The notes under the pieces were generated by a model, which made no database searches, had not been told where the DNA came from, and worked only from the letters and a program-made list of their open reading frames with translations. The translations under genes were made by a program, and so were the position numbers. This document shows, piece by piece, positions 1 through 10,410 of a DNA stretch of 64,000 bases. Numbering within the stretch: position 1 is the stretch's first letter; the number at the start of each line of letters is the position of its first letter. Source of the DNA: Oreohelix idahoensis (taxonomy: Eukaryota > Mollusca > Gastropoda > Stylommatophora > Oreohelicidae); assembly GCA_024509875.1 (NCBI GenBank), contig JAMPIV010008055.1, positions 186,001 through 250,000 of the forward strand, in the 5' to 3' direction.

Positions 1-354
1 GTCTAAGCATTTTTCTAAGAGATCATTCATTACATAAAACTTGTTGTTTTTGTTGTCAGTAAACAAATTTCTCATAAAAGTCAAATTTCTGGCAAACTTA
101 GAGATCTATACATTTTTTAAAAATCTAGTCCCCCACATGTTTACATTCATCTCTATTGAGAAGTATAAGATGTATGTAACGTTGCTACATTCCATATTTT
201 TTTTTTAAATTGTAAGATAAAAATGAGCTCATTGTGTTTGTTGTCATATGTTTAATTGAAAAAAAAAAATTATTATTTGTGATGACTTAATTATGGAATG
301 AATAATGCATTCTGAATTAAAACCTGACAATACATAAAATATTTCTTGACGTAA
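1..354. other. AT-rich intronic sequence, nothing recognised
   Basis: Intron 14 sequence with several A and T tracts. I see no exon-like open segment with splice sites and no known repeat. Confidence 0.6.
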
Positions 355-361
355 TCAGAAA

Positions 362-669
362 GTCACAAATGTGGAATTGATGACAAGAACCAGTGGAACA
401 AGAGTTGAGAAAAAGAAGCTGGTGATGGATAGGACACACATTGAGGAGACCTGTTGATAGCATTACAAGGCAGTCCTTGTTCTGGAATCCACAGGGAAAG
501 AGAGGCAGAGGTAGACCAAAAAAACACATGGAAAAGAGAGCTGGATACAGAGGTGAAAATGATGAGGAAAACATGGAAAGAACTTGAATGGATGGCACGG
601 GACAGGAAGACTTGGCATGTGTTTGTTGAAGGCCTATGCTCCTCGGGGAGCTAAAGGGTATTGATTGAT
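362..669 (+). mobile_element. LINE-E (RTE-like) 3' fragment, copy 1
   Basis: Matches the other LINE-E copies, whose plus strand encodes the RTE-like C-terminal segment [10 protein letters not shown]...[12 protein letters not shown] and which end in TTGATTGA repeats. Here the reading frame is broken. Flanked by direct repeats tcagaaa (355-361 and 670-676), so it is a 5'-truncated insertion of about 310 bases. Confidence 0.8.
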
Positions 670-676
670 TCAGAAA

Positions 677-1016
677 TGTGTTTGTTCTTTACGATACATA
701 TATAGTTTATACAACATTGTTTTGTTTAATTAATAGTCACATTAACAGTTGCTTGTACCAAACTGTATTGGCTACTGCTGTTTCTTTAGTCTACTAGCTA
801 CATGGAGGAGGGAACATGCTGCATGGGCAACAGCTTGATCTCCATATAGCTGTACCCAAGCTTGCGCCCTGGAGAGGACACTCCAGCTTCACCCTATGAC
901 GTCATCACCACACGGGAAGCAGCAGTTACTGGTTATGCTCCCTACGACGCCACCTCAGATTAGGAGAAAAGAAGCTCTCACAACAAGCAGAAGAAAATAA
1001 TAAAAAAAAACACCAT
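677..1016. other. Intronic sequence, nothing recognised
   Basis: Contains moderately GC-rich text around 800-960 that looks like part of a dispersed element, but I cannot place it in a family. Confidence 0.4.
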
Positions 1017-1028
1017 AAGGAACACCAG

Positions 1029-1303
1029 AGAGTTGAGAAGAAGACGCTGGCGATGGATAGGACATACATTGAGGAGACTTGCTGATAGCATTACAAGGCA
1101 GTCCTTGTTCTGGAATCCAAAGGGAAAGAGAGGCAGAGGTAGACCAAAACACACATGGAAAAGAGAGCTGGATACAGAGGTGAAAATGATGAGGAAAACA
1201 TGGAAAGAATTTGAGCGGATGGCACAGGGACAGGAAGACTTGGCATGTGTTTGTTGAAGGCCTATGCTCCTCGGGGAGCTAAAGGGTATTGATTGATTGA
1301 TTG
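1029..1303 (+). mobile_element. LINE-E (RTE-like) 3' fragment, copy 2
   Basis: Best-preserved LINE-E tail. The plus frame from 1033 encodes [20 protein letters not shown] and [20 protein letters not shown], typical of the C-terminus of RTE-type polyproteins. It ends with three TTGA repeats. Near-identical direct repeats aaggaacaccag (1017-1028) and aaggacaccag (1304-1314) bound it. Confidence 0.82.
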
Positions 1304-1314
1304 AAGGACACCAG

Positions 1315-1569
1315 GAAAAATGCAGCTGAGGGCTACAACCTCAGTGGCGTATTCCCATTGTCAGTTACGACTGCAGGGGGGGGAGCCACTAGTCACGTAA
1401 TTTTCAAAATGCCTAGATCACATACTACAGCTAGCAATAACATGGGTAAATGCCATCAGGCTTAACTTCAACACGAACACAACAAGTAAACAAATCTAAC
1501 TCCAACTGGAGCATAGGTTACAGACACCCATACCTCAACCTGTTCTGACACACATCATATCAAACTTAC
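1315..1569. other. Intronic sequence between LINE-E copy 2 and exon 14, nothing recognised
   Basis: No exon or repeat recognised. A G-rich tract lies near 1374-1384. Confidence 0.5.
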
Positions 1570-1720
1570 TGTCTCCAAAGCACTCCAGCTCGCCAACATT
1601 GTGTTCGGACCATTTATCATCAGTTGTGGATCCAGTATCTCCCAGGTGAAGCTCCAATACAGGCAAGTATTCTTTGTGAAGGAGATAACCCTGATCTATT
1701 GCAATATCAGAAACTGTACT
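1570..1720 (-). CDS. Nrx-IV: Nrx-IV-like exon 14: end of fibrinogen-like domain, entry to laminin G 3
   Basis: 151 bases, phase 0 in, phase 1 out. Peptide includes IDQGYLLHKEYLPVLELHLG, then DTGSTTDDKWSEHNVGELEC and FGD. It parallels 'K..LPV..V..GDT.......VG.L.C.GD' that links the fibrinogen-like region to laminin G 3. Acceptor ctatttcag, donor GACA|GTAAGT. Later exons lie left of base 1. Confidence 0.93.
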
Positions 1721-2332
1721 CTGAAATAGACAAAATAGACATACTGCTAAATTTCTGCACCCAACAGCTTCATTTCACGAGCTAAATATTAGATAATGAA
1801 AGTAGACATACCTAGAGAATTGCACAACATAGTAAGACAGTACATAACATGAACAAAGATTAATATAGAAGTGGTCCTCGATAAATATTGTAGTTATGTT
1901 TCTAAACAGCACGACTTATAACGAAACGACGTATATCCGACATCGGTTTCCCACTGAACTAATGTATTATGTGGGAGATACGTTCCAGACCAACTAAAAA
2001 ATTTGAATTTATATGGAAGTGTATAGACATATGAATAGGAAGTATTTATTTTACTGTACACCAAACTGTAATACAGTATAATTTATTGCAACTGCTAAAT
2101 AATAATAAGAAAAGAGAGGAGATACCATATTTTTTTATCGGAAATCAAGATTATTATTTTGAATTATCTACACTGTTTATCCTAATTATAACCTGTCATG
2201 GGTTGAACGGTTTACTGGAGAAAGCAGCAGCAAATTATTCTGAAAACTGAGCACTAGGAAGATTATAAGAGGGTGTTTCAATAAATAAGATAACAAGACC
2301 TTTTGCACGAAATGTTGCTACCTCAAATTGAG
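1721..2332. other. Intron 13 sequence, AT-rich, nothing recognised
   Basis: No family recognised; no long open segment. Confidence 0.5.
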
Positions 2333-2860
2333 AGTCCAGTTGACAGAGTGGTCTAATAGGCACAGGGGTTAGAGCACTTACCTCTCATGGCAAAGTTACC
2401 AAGGTTCCAGGATTGAAACCTGGTAGTGTCATGCTCCAGTCTATCCTGTTGTTAATGGGTACCTGACTTTGCAACTTGAGTTAGGGAAGGCAAAGGCAGC
2501 AAAGAAGGGACGCCCCACTTCATAAAGCTAGTATAGTGAAGTCTCTAAGATCTCACTGCCCTATGAGACTGTGATTACCTTTATATTTACCATTACACCA
2601 AATCAGGGTCCAGTTGACAAAGTGGTTACTTGCCCCATGACAAAACTACCCGAGTTCCATGATCAAAACCTGGTAGCATCATGCTCCAGTCTACCACACT
2701 GTAAATGGTACTTGACTCTGTTCTTGAGTTAGGGAAGGCAAAGGCAGCAAGGAAAGGCACTGGTCACCCCCACCTCATAAAGCTGGACCTGGTATAGTGA
2801 AGTCTCTAACACTTTACACCCCTGCAGCAGTATCTGTTATGAGACTACCTTTATTATTTT
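2333..2860 (+). mobile_element. Two adjacent tRNA-headed SINE copies (family S2)
   Basis: Copies at about 2333-2590 and 2604-2860. Each begins GTCCAGTTGACARAGTGGT (a Pol III A-box-like segment) and has a B-box-like run near 2405-2425 and 2648-2668, then a shared body with ctgtaaatgggtacctgact-type text and agctggacctggtatagtga. Further copies lie at 63150-63395 (minus) and 63470-63750 (plus). The tRNA relationship is inferred from the boxes; the parent tRNA is not identified. Confidence 0.75.
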
Positions 2861-3099
2861 GACTCCAAATAAGGCTTAAGTAGAAAGATAGTTGCTACCA
2901 GCCATACCATCATCATCACTTTCCTCTTCACTTCCCATTGAACCACCGCTGCAGCAAGCCACCCTGCACCAAAGCATGCATTTGCTCTTGCAGTGGTGGA
3001 TTCAGTAACTATTTGTTTTTCATGATGAGGATGCTATCGTTGCTTTGAAAATTATATGGAAATCAAAATAAATCAAGTCCAACACAAAAATAAGAATCT

Positions 3100-3725
3100 T
3101 CAACTCAAATGTCAAGTCAGTCTTATTGTATGGCTGTGAAACATGGAGAACAACAAAAACAACAACCAGGATGTTACAGACTTTCATAAATGGGTGCTTG
3201 CAAAGAATAGAAGGATGGCAATGGTACAAAAAGGTCACAATGTGGAACTGATGACAAGAACCAGACAAGTTCCAGTGGTACACAAGAGATGACAAGAACC
3301 AGACAAGTTCCAGTGCTACACAAGAGATGACAAGAACCAGACAGGTTCCAGTGGTACACAAGAGATGACAAGAACCAGACAGGTTCCAATGGTACACAAG
3401 AGATGACAAGAACCAGACAGGTTCCAGTGGTACACAAGAGATAAACAAGAACCAGACAGGTTCCAGTGGTACACAAGAGATGACAAGAAGATGCTGGCAA
3501 TGAATAGGACACACTGAGGAAACTTGTTAGTAGCATTACAAGGCAGTCCTTGTTCTGGAACCCCCAGGGTAAAAGAGGAAGAACATGGAGAAGGGAACTG
3601 GAGATATAAATGACAAGGGATGAGCAAGACCCTAGAATTGATGGCATGGGGCAGGCACAAGGACTTGGCATGAGTCTACTGAGGGCCAAGGCCCCCCGGG
3701 ACAGCTGAAGGGGGATGATGAAGAT
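3100..3725 (+). mobile_element. LINE-E (RTE-like) fragment, copy 3, carrying an internal 38 bp tandem array
   Basis: Same text as other LINE-E copies (tcttattgtatggctgtgaa, 'GCCGTGAAACATGGAG'-type RTE ending, agggccaaggccccccggga tail region) but decayed. The segment normally present once is expanded to six units at 3250-3478. Confidence 0.75.
3250..3478 (+). repeat. 38 bp tandem repeat, six units, inside LINE-E copy 3
   Basis: Units start at 3250, 3288, 3326, 3364, 3402 and 3440, each reading gatgacaagaaccagacagg then ttccagtggtacacaaga. Sequence between units is nearly identical, so expansion is recent relative to the LINE decay. Confidence 0.92.
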
Positions 3726-3767
3726 GATCACATACTACATGTGCTTATGAACAAACAAGCTACTTAC

Positions 3768-3946
3768 TCCTTGCTGGCTGACTTTGTCACAGTAACAGGT
3801 TGAGCTCTGGCTACCACAGCCTTCCTCATCTAGACCACACTTGCACTTGCCTGATCCTGGAGCTGCTCCACCCCAGTAGTACATGGGCTGAAATGTTCTT
3901 CCAACCCACCAACCCCAAGATCTGATGGCAGGATTATCTGCAATAC
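3768..3946 (-). CDS. Nrx-IV: Nrx-IV-like exon 13: fibrinogen-C-like domain, late part
   Basis: 179 bases, phase 1 in, phase 0 out. Peptide GIADNPAIRSWGWWVGRTFQ, then PMYYWGGAAPGSGKCKCGLD, with EEGCGSQSSTCYCDK. 'YWGG..PG...C.CGLD..C.....C.CD' is a strongly conserved Neurexin IV/CASPR segment. Acceptor atacttcag, donor GGA|GTAAGT. Confidence 0.95.
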
Positions 3947-4218
3947 CTGAAGTATTGAAAAGATGGAAATGGTAAACATTAGAATTAAATGGTTTTTTTT
4001 TTTAAGTTTATAATACAGCATTCATTCAAGTGTCTAAGGGAAAGTTCATTCAAGTTGGTAACATTAAACTCATTCATTAAGGACTACAGCACACTGAATT
4101 TCTGCAAGACTGTTCTAGAGATACCGGTAATCACTGCTCAGCTTTTTCCTACGGCTGTAATTTGCCCTGGGTGATCATTTTCCTTTGGCTGTAATTTGCC
4201 CTGGGTAATCATTTTCCT

Positions 4219-5467
4219 GAATGCTCAGACCTCAGAACAATCAGCCTGATGAGTCATGCAATTAAGATACTGCTCAGAATCATACAGGAAAGAATAAAAA
4301 GTAAGGTAGACAGCGAAATCCAAGAAGAACAGTTTGGTTTTAGACGGAACAGCGGAACAAGAGAGGCAATATTTTGCCTAAGAATATTAGCAGAAAAATA
4401 TACAGAGGTCCAAAAAAGTATGTACATGTGCTTCATTGACTATAAGAAGGCTTTTGACAGAGTCCATCATGAGAAAATAATTGAATGCCTTGAAGACATA
4501 GGTATTGATGGAAAAGATGTAAGAATACTCAGTAACCTTTATTGGGAGCAAACTGCCACAGTAAGATCTGGAAGGAATTATTCACCATACATAGACATAA
4601 AAAGAGGTGTCAGACAAGGTTGTGTGCTGTCCCCCTGCCTATTTAATCCAAACACAGAAAAAATTTTTAAACAGATACAGGAAATACCAGGACTGAACAT
4701 CAGTGGAAGGTCAATAAACTACCTTAGATATGCAGATGATACCGTGTTGTTAGCTGAAAGCGAACAGGAGTTACAAGAACTAGTGAAGCAAGTGAAAAGT
4801 ATAAGTCATGAATATGGATTGGACATTAATATTGAGAAAACAAAAACTATGATAATTAGCAAAACAGACGATAAGCCCACATAAGAGCTACTCATATCTT
4901 GGTCATATAATAACAGAAGATGGCAGATGTGAAACAGAAATCAAGAAGAGAATAGGAATGGCCAAAGCTGCATTCAAAAACATGAAACAAATACTGACAT
5001 CTAAACAGTTATCTCAAATTAAAACTGAGAATCACAAAGTGTTATATATATTCTGCATTACTGTATGATGTAGAAACATGGACGATGAATAAGCAACTGA
5101 AAGAAAGAATTGAGGCTCTTGAAATGTGGATATATAGAAGAATGGGGCGTATCTCATGGAAAGAGACGAAAACAAATAAGGAGGTCCTAGAAAATCTAGG
5201 CATGAAAAGAGAACTAATGAGGGAGATCAAAGTTCGGCAGCTAAAATACTTTGGCCACATAAAAAGGCATAACACCTTGCAGAAGACCATAATAGAAGGA
5301 AGAGTTGAAGGCAAACGTGCAAGGGGAAGACAGCCCTATAATTGGGAAGATAACATCAAGAGATGGACAGGAAAGAGTCTATCAGAGTGTACCACCAAGA
5401 CAAGAGACAGAAGACGTTGGAGATCCATTACAGCCAACCTTTATTGTGGAGATGGCAGCTGATGATG
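4219..5467 (+). mobile_element. LINE-C (RTE-like), 5'-truncated copy 1
   Basis: Bounded by 12-base direct repeats aatcattttcct at 4207-4218 and 5468-5479, with a short GATGAT tail. Encodes the reverse transcriptase and C-terminal region of an RTE-like element in broken frames. Inserted in the 33 bp minisatellite. Confidence 0.88.
4249..5462 (+). pseudogene. LINE-C reverse transcriptase, truncated and frameshifted
   Basis: Segment 4249-4884 encodes 211 residues of reverse transcriptase with CFIDYKKAFDRVHHEKIIEC, RGVRQGCVLSPCLFN and LRYADDTVLLAESEQE (the YADD catalytic motif intact). After a stop at 4884 the C-terminal part reappears in another frame at 5085-5462, with KRARGRQPYNWEDNIKRWTG. 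The endonuclease half is absent. The motif style is RTE/BovB-like by family knowledge. Confidence 0.85.
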
Positions 5468-5535
5468 AATCATTTTCCTATGGCTGTAATTTGCCCTGTT
5501 TAATTATTTTCCTATGGCCGTAATTTGCAGTGGGT

Positions 5536-6232
5536 TGTTGTTGTTGTTTAACCAGGGCTGCTGAGCTTCTCGCTCTTTAGCAGCCAATACCGAGTTGAAG
5601 ACTCCTTGGTATTATCTACACTGTAGATCTAGGATTTTCCTGTGGCTTTTCTGCCATTCCGAAACATGTTGAGTTGAAGTCATGAGCTCCAGTTTCTCCA
5701 GCTTGGCTTGCATTTAAAGGATCGTCACATATGGTCCCAAGCTAGGAGTAAGAAGTGCGTGGTATACTGTGCATTCCCTGCCATCCAAGGGGGCTCTCCA
5801 ACTATGCAGAGCTAAAATACTGTACTCTGGTTCTGGGCTCTCCCAAGGAATTGACACGTACTGCACAGAGCCACTTCTCAACTTCCCATGCCTATCACTG
5901 GGTCCACGGTGAGATCCTTCTGCATGCAGTCAACCAAGTCAAAGCCAAAGAATTACGCCTGGTGCTCAAGTGACTTCTCCAAGTTTAGTGTGCAATGCTG
6001 GGTTAACAAGTTTCACCACAGGTGGAATCCCTGGAAGTGTGTGGATGATTTCAAGAGTCGATGAGGATGTAATTAGCCTCACAGACACAGGTTCATTTCC
6101 ATGTACATATATTGTAGCACTGTGCATAACTGGTTGTCATATAAGCCTCCATGCATTTGGCTCCCCGACGGGGAATCGAACCCCGGTCTCCCGCGTGACA
6201 GGTGGGAATACTTACCACTATACAACAGAGAA
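5536..6232 (-). mobile_element. Retroposon X1 fused at its 5' end to a tRNA-Asp sequence
   Basis: Read on the minus strand: tRNA-Asp-like sequence (6231-6161), CCA (6160-6158), then the X body starting aatgcatggaggc, and a tail of AAC repeats at 5536-5550. One pair of 11-base direct repeats, ttgcagtgggt (5525-5535 and 6233-6243), encloses everything, so tRNA and body arrived together. Copies X2 (13306-13935) and X3 (about 25027-25634) start at the same atgcatggaggc without any tRNA. Confidence 0.88.
6161..6231 (-). tRNA. tRNA-Asp(GTC)-like sequence, retroposed and probably a pseudogene
   Basis: 71 bases on the minus strand closely follow eukaryotic tRNA-Asp: A box tatagtggtaagtatt, anticodon loop CTGTCAC, B box GGTTCGATTCC. 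Anticodon GTC. It lacks one base near position 9 and has mismatches in the acceptor and anticodon stems. An encoded CCA directly follows the discriminator G, which genomic animal tRNA genes lack, so it derives from a mature tRNA. Confidence 0.85.
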
Positions 6233-6985
6233 TTGCAGTGGGTAATCGCTTTCCAAAAAGGTGCAGTTTGCCCTGGGTGCTCTTTTCTTATGAGTGCAAT
6301 CTATCTTTGGTACTTTTTTCTCTCTACGGGTGTAGTCTGTCCTGGGTCTTTTCTTATTAGTGTAATTTGTCCTGGATACTATTTTTCATATGGATGTAAT
6401 CTGCCCCAGGTACTTATTTCTTATGGGTGTAATCTGCCTAGATAGTTTTGTCTTACTATTGCAATTTGCCCTGGGTACTATTTTTTTCTATGTGTGTATA
6501 ATCTGACCTGGATACTCTTTTTTCTTGCGAGTAATCTGCCCTGGGTACTATTTTTCATATGGGTGTAATCTGCCTCAAGTACTCTTTTTCTTCTGAGTGT
6601 AATCTGCCCTGGGTTCTCTTTTTTCTATGGGTGTAATCTGCCCTGGATTTCTTTTTTCTATGGGTGTAATCTGCCCTGGGTTCTCTATTTTTTATGGGTG
6701 TTATCTGCCCTTGGTTCTTTTTTTCTATGGGTGTAATCTGCCCTGGGTTCTCTATTTTTTATGGGTGTTATCTGCCCTTGGTTCTTTTTTTCTATGGGTG
6801 TAATCTGCCCTGGGTTCTCTATTTTTTATGGGTGTAATCTGCCCTGGGTTTCTTTTTTCTATGGGTGTAATCTGCCCTGGGTTCTCTTTTTTCTATGGGT
6901 GTAATCTGCCCTGGGTTCTCTTTTTTTCTATGGGTGTAATCTGCCCTGGGTTTCTTTTTTCTATGGGTGGTATCTGCCCTGGGTG

Positions 6986-7344
6986 TTTTTATTGTTATCT
7001 ACTTCCTTTATACACAAAACAGATTCATCATATATTCATTAATTTCTCTCATAAAGTGGGCAGTCCATATAGGATTTCTCTCATCTCTTTACAATTTCTC
7101 CTTGATAGGGGTTGGGGGAAGGTCATGCTAACAATCTGTTACTCTCATGAAGCTGACATATTTGGAGAATATGTTATATCTACTGTTTGCTTGTTTTCTC
7201 CACATGGACATGTATCTGTATGTCTGGTTTTTAATTTATTAAACAGATGGCGCCTGAGTCTACAGTGGTCAGTTCTCTGTCTGAAAATATAACTTGATTT
7301 CTTCTTGGTAAGAAGTAGTATGCTGTATGCTTCTGTTTAAATCA
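6986..7344. other. Intron 12 sequence, nothing recognised
   Basis: Follows the minisatellite; no repeat family or exon recognised. Confidence 0.4.
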
Positions 7345-7800
7345 GACTCTAGGCAATCTTCAAGCCATTTTCCTTTCAAGCTACATTCCATTATTGCTTT
7401 AATCTCTTCGTATGTTTCCTTGTCCCGTTTGAATTTTTCTCCCCCCTTCTTTCACAAGTCCATCTGCTTTCTGATTTCCATATATCTTGCAGTCAGAAGG
7501 AATCGAACTATATGTTCACTTTTTATTATTTGTAGCTGATTTCCACTAAAGCTCCTAAGAGACTGTTTAATTTTGTGTGTGTGGTTCCTTAGGGCAGTTC
7601 CGATTGATAGGTCAATTGTGAAAAATGCTATTTTGGCTTTAGCGTTATTCTTGTTTTTTTTAAAAATAGTTATTGCTACTGTCTTTAGTGCTTCTGCTTC
7701 AAAGTTTAAAACTGTTTATTTTCAATTGGCCTCTAAGATATGAATTTTCTTTCCCTTCTTTAGCACCAGGTATTATGCCTCCTCTTCAATTTGTTTTTTA
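7345..7800 (-). pseudogene. Decayed RNase H domain of an I-like LINE
   Basis: Minus-strand frames give EALKTVAITIFKK, then AKIAFFTIDLSIGTALRN and finally IPSDCKIYGNQKADGLVKEG, which parallel the E, D and final D regions of the RNase H domain in the complete I-like LINE at 53612-58394 (VQALEQAA, VVILTDALSVLQAL, WVPSHFGVPGNEKADKLAKK). Frames are shifted and key aspartates are lost. Confidence 0.65.
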
Positions 7801-7846
7801 GCTTGTGTTTCTGGGTACGGCTCTTTAATTAATGTGCATCATAGCT

Positions 7847-8318
7847 TGGGGTCAGAGTGGCTCAGAGGTACGGCATCTGCCTCTAATTATAAAGGTACCA
7901 GGTTCATTCCCAGCACAGGGAATATTATTGATGGAAATTTTGTTCAGAATCAGTGGTTCCTACTGATGTCATACTCCCCCCTGATCTCCTTGGTAGTGCG
8001 ACCGGATGCATAGCCTTCTCGGATAAAGGTGAAAAATAGGAGGTCCCTTGTGCAAGTTTAAAATCCCTCGGCACTTAGAAATCATAAAGAGTAGGCTACA
8101 CAGCCGGTGCCCCGGGGAAATTTAAAAATTTGGAAACCTACCCACCCACAAAAACATTTATGGAATGTGTGATTCCTGTATACACACACTGGGATCCTCG
8201 CAGGTGCTATGGAGTTCGTGCGTTGTCCTGAGATCCCCCTTGTGTGATCTAAGGGAGGAGATTGATGCACTGATGGAGTTGTCTGTATGTCATGAATATG
8301 GTCCTTCAAATCAAACAT
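7847..8318 (+). mobile_element. Long tRNA-headed SINE (family S3), copy a
   Basis: Head ggggtcagagtggctcagag with B-box-like aggttcattcccagc, then cttctcggataaaggtgaaa and a distal body around 8060-8318 ending in text shared with 31727-31985 and 46316-46500. Copy b, in intron 6 (31727-33061, minus), has the same head and tail. Confidence 0.75.
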
Positions 8319-8319
8319 C

Positions 8320-8865
8320 ATAGCAATGTGTTTCTTTTGTGCTGTCTTTTTTTTAATCAACTCTGGTAAGAAGTCAATCAGTCCTGGAAATACTGTTCTC
8401 CTGTATGGTGGAAATGCCTTGCTTACAAAGTCTCTGTCTGCATCGGGTGTGGTACAACCAGGCAATGTTTTGTGTGTGGGCCTTTTCTGTAAAGCCACAT
8501 CTGCAATCTACTCCTGCAGTATCCTTTCAGCACTCCAAAAGTATATAATAACTTTGTCAAAAGTGAGTCTGTGCGATGATACAAACTGTCCACTCGGAAT
8601 GAACATCCGTGCCATGCCCACAAGTTACACGTGGTATCTGGCATCATTTTCAGCTTTTATCTATATATCTATCCGACTGCCAACATCTATCCGACTGCCA
8701 AGTTTGCTTTCATCTTCGTTGTAGTACTCATTCTTTCTGCCATCTTCATGAAGAAACAAATTCACACTTAGAATAATCACAATATCATCCCAACACTGTC
8801 ATGTTTTGGCTTAGAATGTGATGCAGCTATCTGCACATGCTGCATTACTCAGACAGAAGTAATCT
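8320..8865. other. Intron 12 remainder with a possible LINE C-terminal relic
   Basis: Minus-strand VDCRCGFTEKAHTQNIAW near 8440-8510 looks like the cysteine-rich tail that follows RNase H in I-like LINEs, but it is too short to be sure. The rest, to 8865, is unrecognised. Confidence 0.3.
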
Positions 8866-8943
8866 GTCAATCAATGTCATCCTTCAGCTCCCCAAGGAGC
8901 ATAGACCTTCAACAAAAACTTATGCCAAGTTTTCCTGTACCAT
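8866..8943 (-). mobile_element. LINE-E tail fragment
   Basis: About 75 bases of the LINE-E 3' end (ctccccaaggagcatagacc) on the minus strand, 5'-truncated. Confidence 0.6.
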
Positions 8944-9040
8944 GTTCATTATATTTTTATTCTTAACTTTATTTAAAAAAAAAAAAAAAAGCAACCCCAT
9001 TACCATTTTTCTTCCAGTAAAACAAAACATGCTAAGTTAC

Positions 9041-9250
9041 CTGGATTTGACAAAAGTCTGGCATTTTTACATCTATAAAGAATGTTCTGTCTGCATGTAC
9101 GAGCTCTGTCTATGATCTCTTCCAACTCATAAATGTCGTCTGCTTTATACTTGATCTTCCGCACATAAGAACCCGGGTCTTGGTAGCCATTGACACGTAT
9201 ATCACCCATGCTGTCGTGACCAATGTACGTGATAATCTCACCAGTGCTAT
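9041..9250 (-). CDS. Nrx-IV: Nrx-IV-like exon 12: fibrinogen-C-like domain, middle
   Basis: 210 bases, phase 1 in and out. Peptide includes DSTGEIITYIGHDSMGDIRV, IKYKADDIYELEEIIDRART and CRQNILYRCKNARLLSNP. The last segment corresponds to the family motif 'C.Q...Y.C..SRLL..P'. Acceptor tcatttcag, donor CCAG|GTAACT. Confidence 0.94.
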
Positions 9251-9316
9251 CTGAAATGAGGAGGGAGAAAGTTTTTTTTTAAACTGTTGCACAAACACCT
9301 TTCCTACATCATTCAT

Positions 9317-9892
9317 CTTCTTCTTCTTTGATCCTTAGCTGCCGACCGTCAAAGCAGTCAGTGGCTATTACGCCTGGTGGCGTCTTGTAGGGCAACAACA
9401 AATTGATTCCACTTTGCTCGGTCGGCGGCCATCCTTCGTACAGTGCCCCAACTCTGGTTCATTCTTTGCATCTCAGCCTCCACAGTCCTCTGCCAAGTTA
9501 TTTTTGGTCGGCCTCTCTTTCGTTTTCCTTCAAGGGGTCCATAGCATAGCTGTTCTTGTGATGGCATCGGGTCTCTTCTGAGGACATGGCCAACCCAGCT
9601 CCAGCGTCTGCCAGCTATTATGGTGTGCATGTCCTCTTGCTTGCTCCGAGTAAGCAGATCTTGGTTGGTGATGATATTCGGCCAAAAGATTCGGAGAATT
9701 TTTCTTAGGCATGTTGTGTGAAAAGAGGACAGTTTCGACATTTCCTTCTCTGTAACTCTCCAGCTCTCCGCGCCATAGAGAAGTACAGAAAGCACACAGC
9801 TCTGATATAATCCTAATTTTGTGCTTGTGCTGTACTGAGAGGACTTCCAGATGTTGTTTAGACTAAAAAAGGCTGTTCTTGCTTTGTTCATT
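9317..9892 (-). mobile_element. LINE-D (RTE-like) 3' end, copy 1
   Basis: Flanked by ctacatcattcat at 9304-9316 and 9893-9905, with a GAA tail. The minus frame 9891-9358 encodes 177 residues without a stop: KARTAFFSLNNIWKSSQYST, VLLYGAESWRVTEKE, RRWSWVGHVLRRDPM, GKRKRGRPKITWQRTVEAEM, the C-terminal region of RTE-like polyproteins. Inserted in the intron 11 minisatellite. Confidence 0.88.
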
Positions 9893-10035
9893 CTACATCA
9901 TTCATAAGATGTTATAATTAAATGTTGCATACTTTCCTTCATCATTAACGAAATGTTACAATAAAATGTTGCACAAACACTTTCCTACAACATTCACAAG
10001 ATGTTATAATGTTGTTCAAATACTTTCCTACATCA

Positions 10036-10410
10036 TTAACAAGATATTTTTTTTTTCTTTTCTTTTTTTTTCGTTTGCCCGCTAATACTCTAGGCGAAAT
10101 CTCAGGTTATTATTAATTTCTAACCTGACATTGATTTTACGTGAGTATCCCTTTTTTCTTGTACAGAGACAGGTGTCCCTCGCCATTCAGGCAGATACTC
10201 GCCGATTTCGGAGGTACCCATTAGAGCTGGGTCGGCTCAGGAGCCGCCAATCCCTGGTCGACGACACTCCTTCAAATGTTCTCGCCAGGTCTCGAGTTAA
10301 TCCAGTCCAAATTCTGGTCGACGAAAAATCCTCAAATGCCGTCGCCCGGGTTTGATCCTGCATCACCCGGTCGCCAGAGCGGTGTTGTAACCACTTCGCT
10401 AGCGCGGCTC
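10036..10410 (-). mobile_element. tRNA-headed SINE (family S1), copy a
   Basis: Minus-strand head GCCGCGCTAGCGAAGTGGTT with B-box-like ggatcaaacccgg, tail of A tracts (T run at 10047-10072). Direct repeats acaagat flank it in the minisatellite. Copies b at 22728-23123 and c at 34405-34735. Confidence 0.85.

Larger units (their letters stand above)
4130..6990 (+). repeat. 33 bp minisatellite of intron 12, interrupted by two retroposons
   Basis: Units read like tatgggtgtaatctgccctg then ggttctctttttt. Dense array at 6240-6990 (about 22 units) with relics at 4139-4218 and 5468-5535. LINE-C (4219-5467) and retroposon X1 (5536-6232) split one original array. Unlike the arrays of introns 4, 6 and 11 I see no resemblance to the neighbouring exon end. 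Confidence 0.9.

Noticed and set aside
3020..3731. Long minus-strand open segments over the 38 bp array
   Set aside because: They are artefacts of a low-stop tandem repeat within an antisense LINE fragment.
1423..3740. gatcacatactaca shared at 1423 and 3729, as a target duplication around a large insertion
   Set aside because: The two sites lie in different introns with exon 14 between, so they cannot flank one insertion; probably chance or an old repeat.
6161..6231. Functional tRNA-Asp gene
   Set aside because: Encoded CCA, a deleted base near position 9, stem mismatches, and enclosure in a retroposon's target duplications point to a retroposed mature tRNA.
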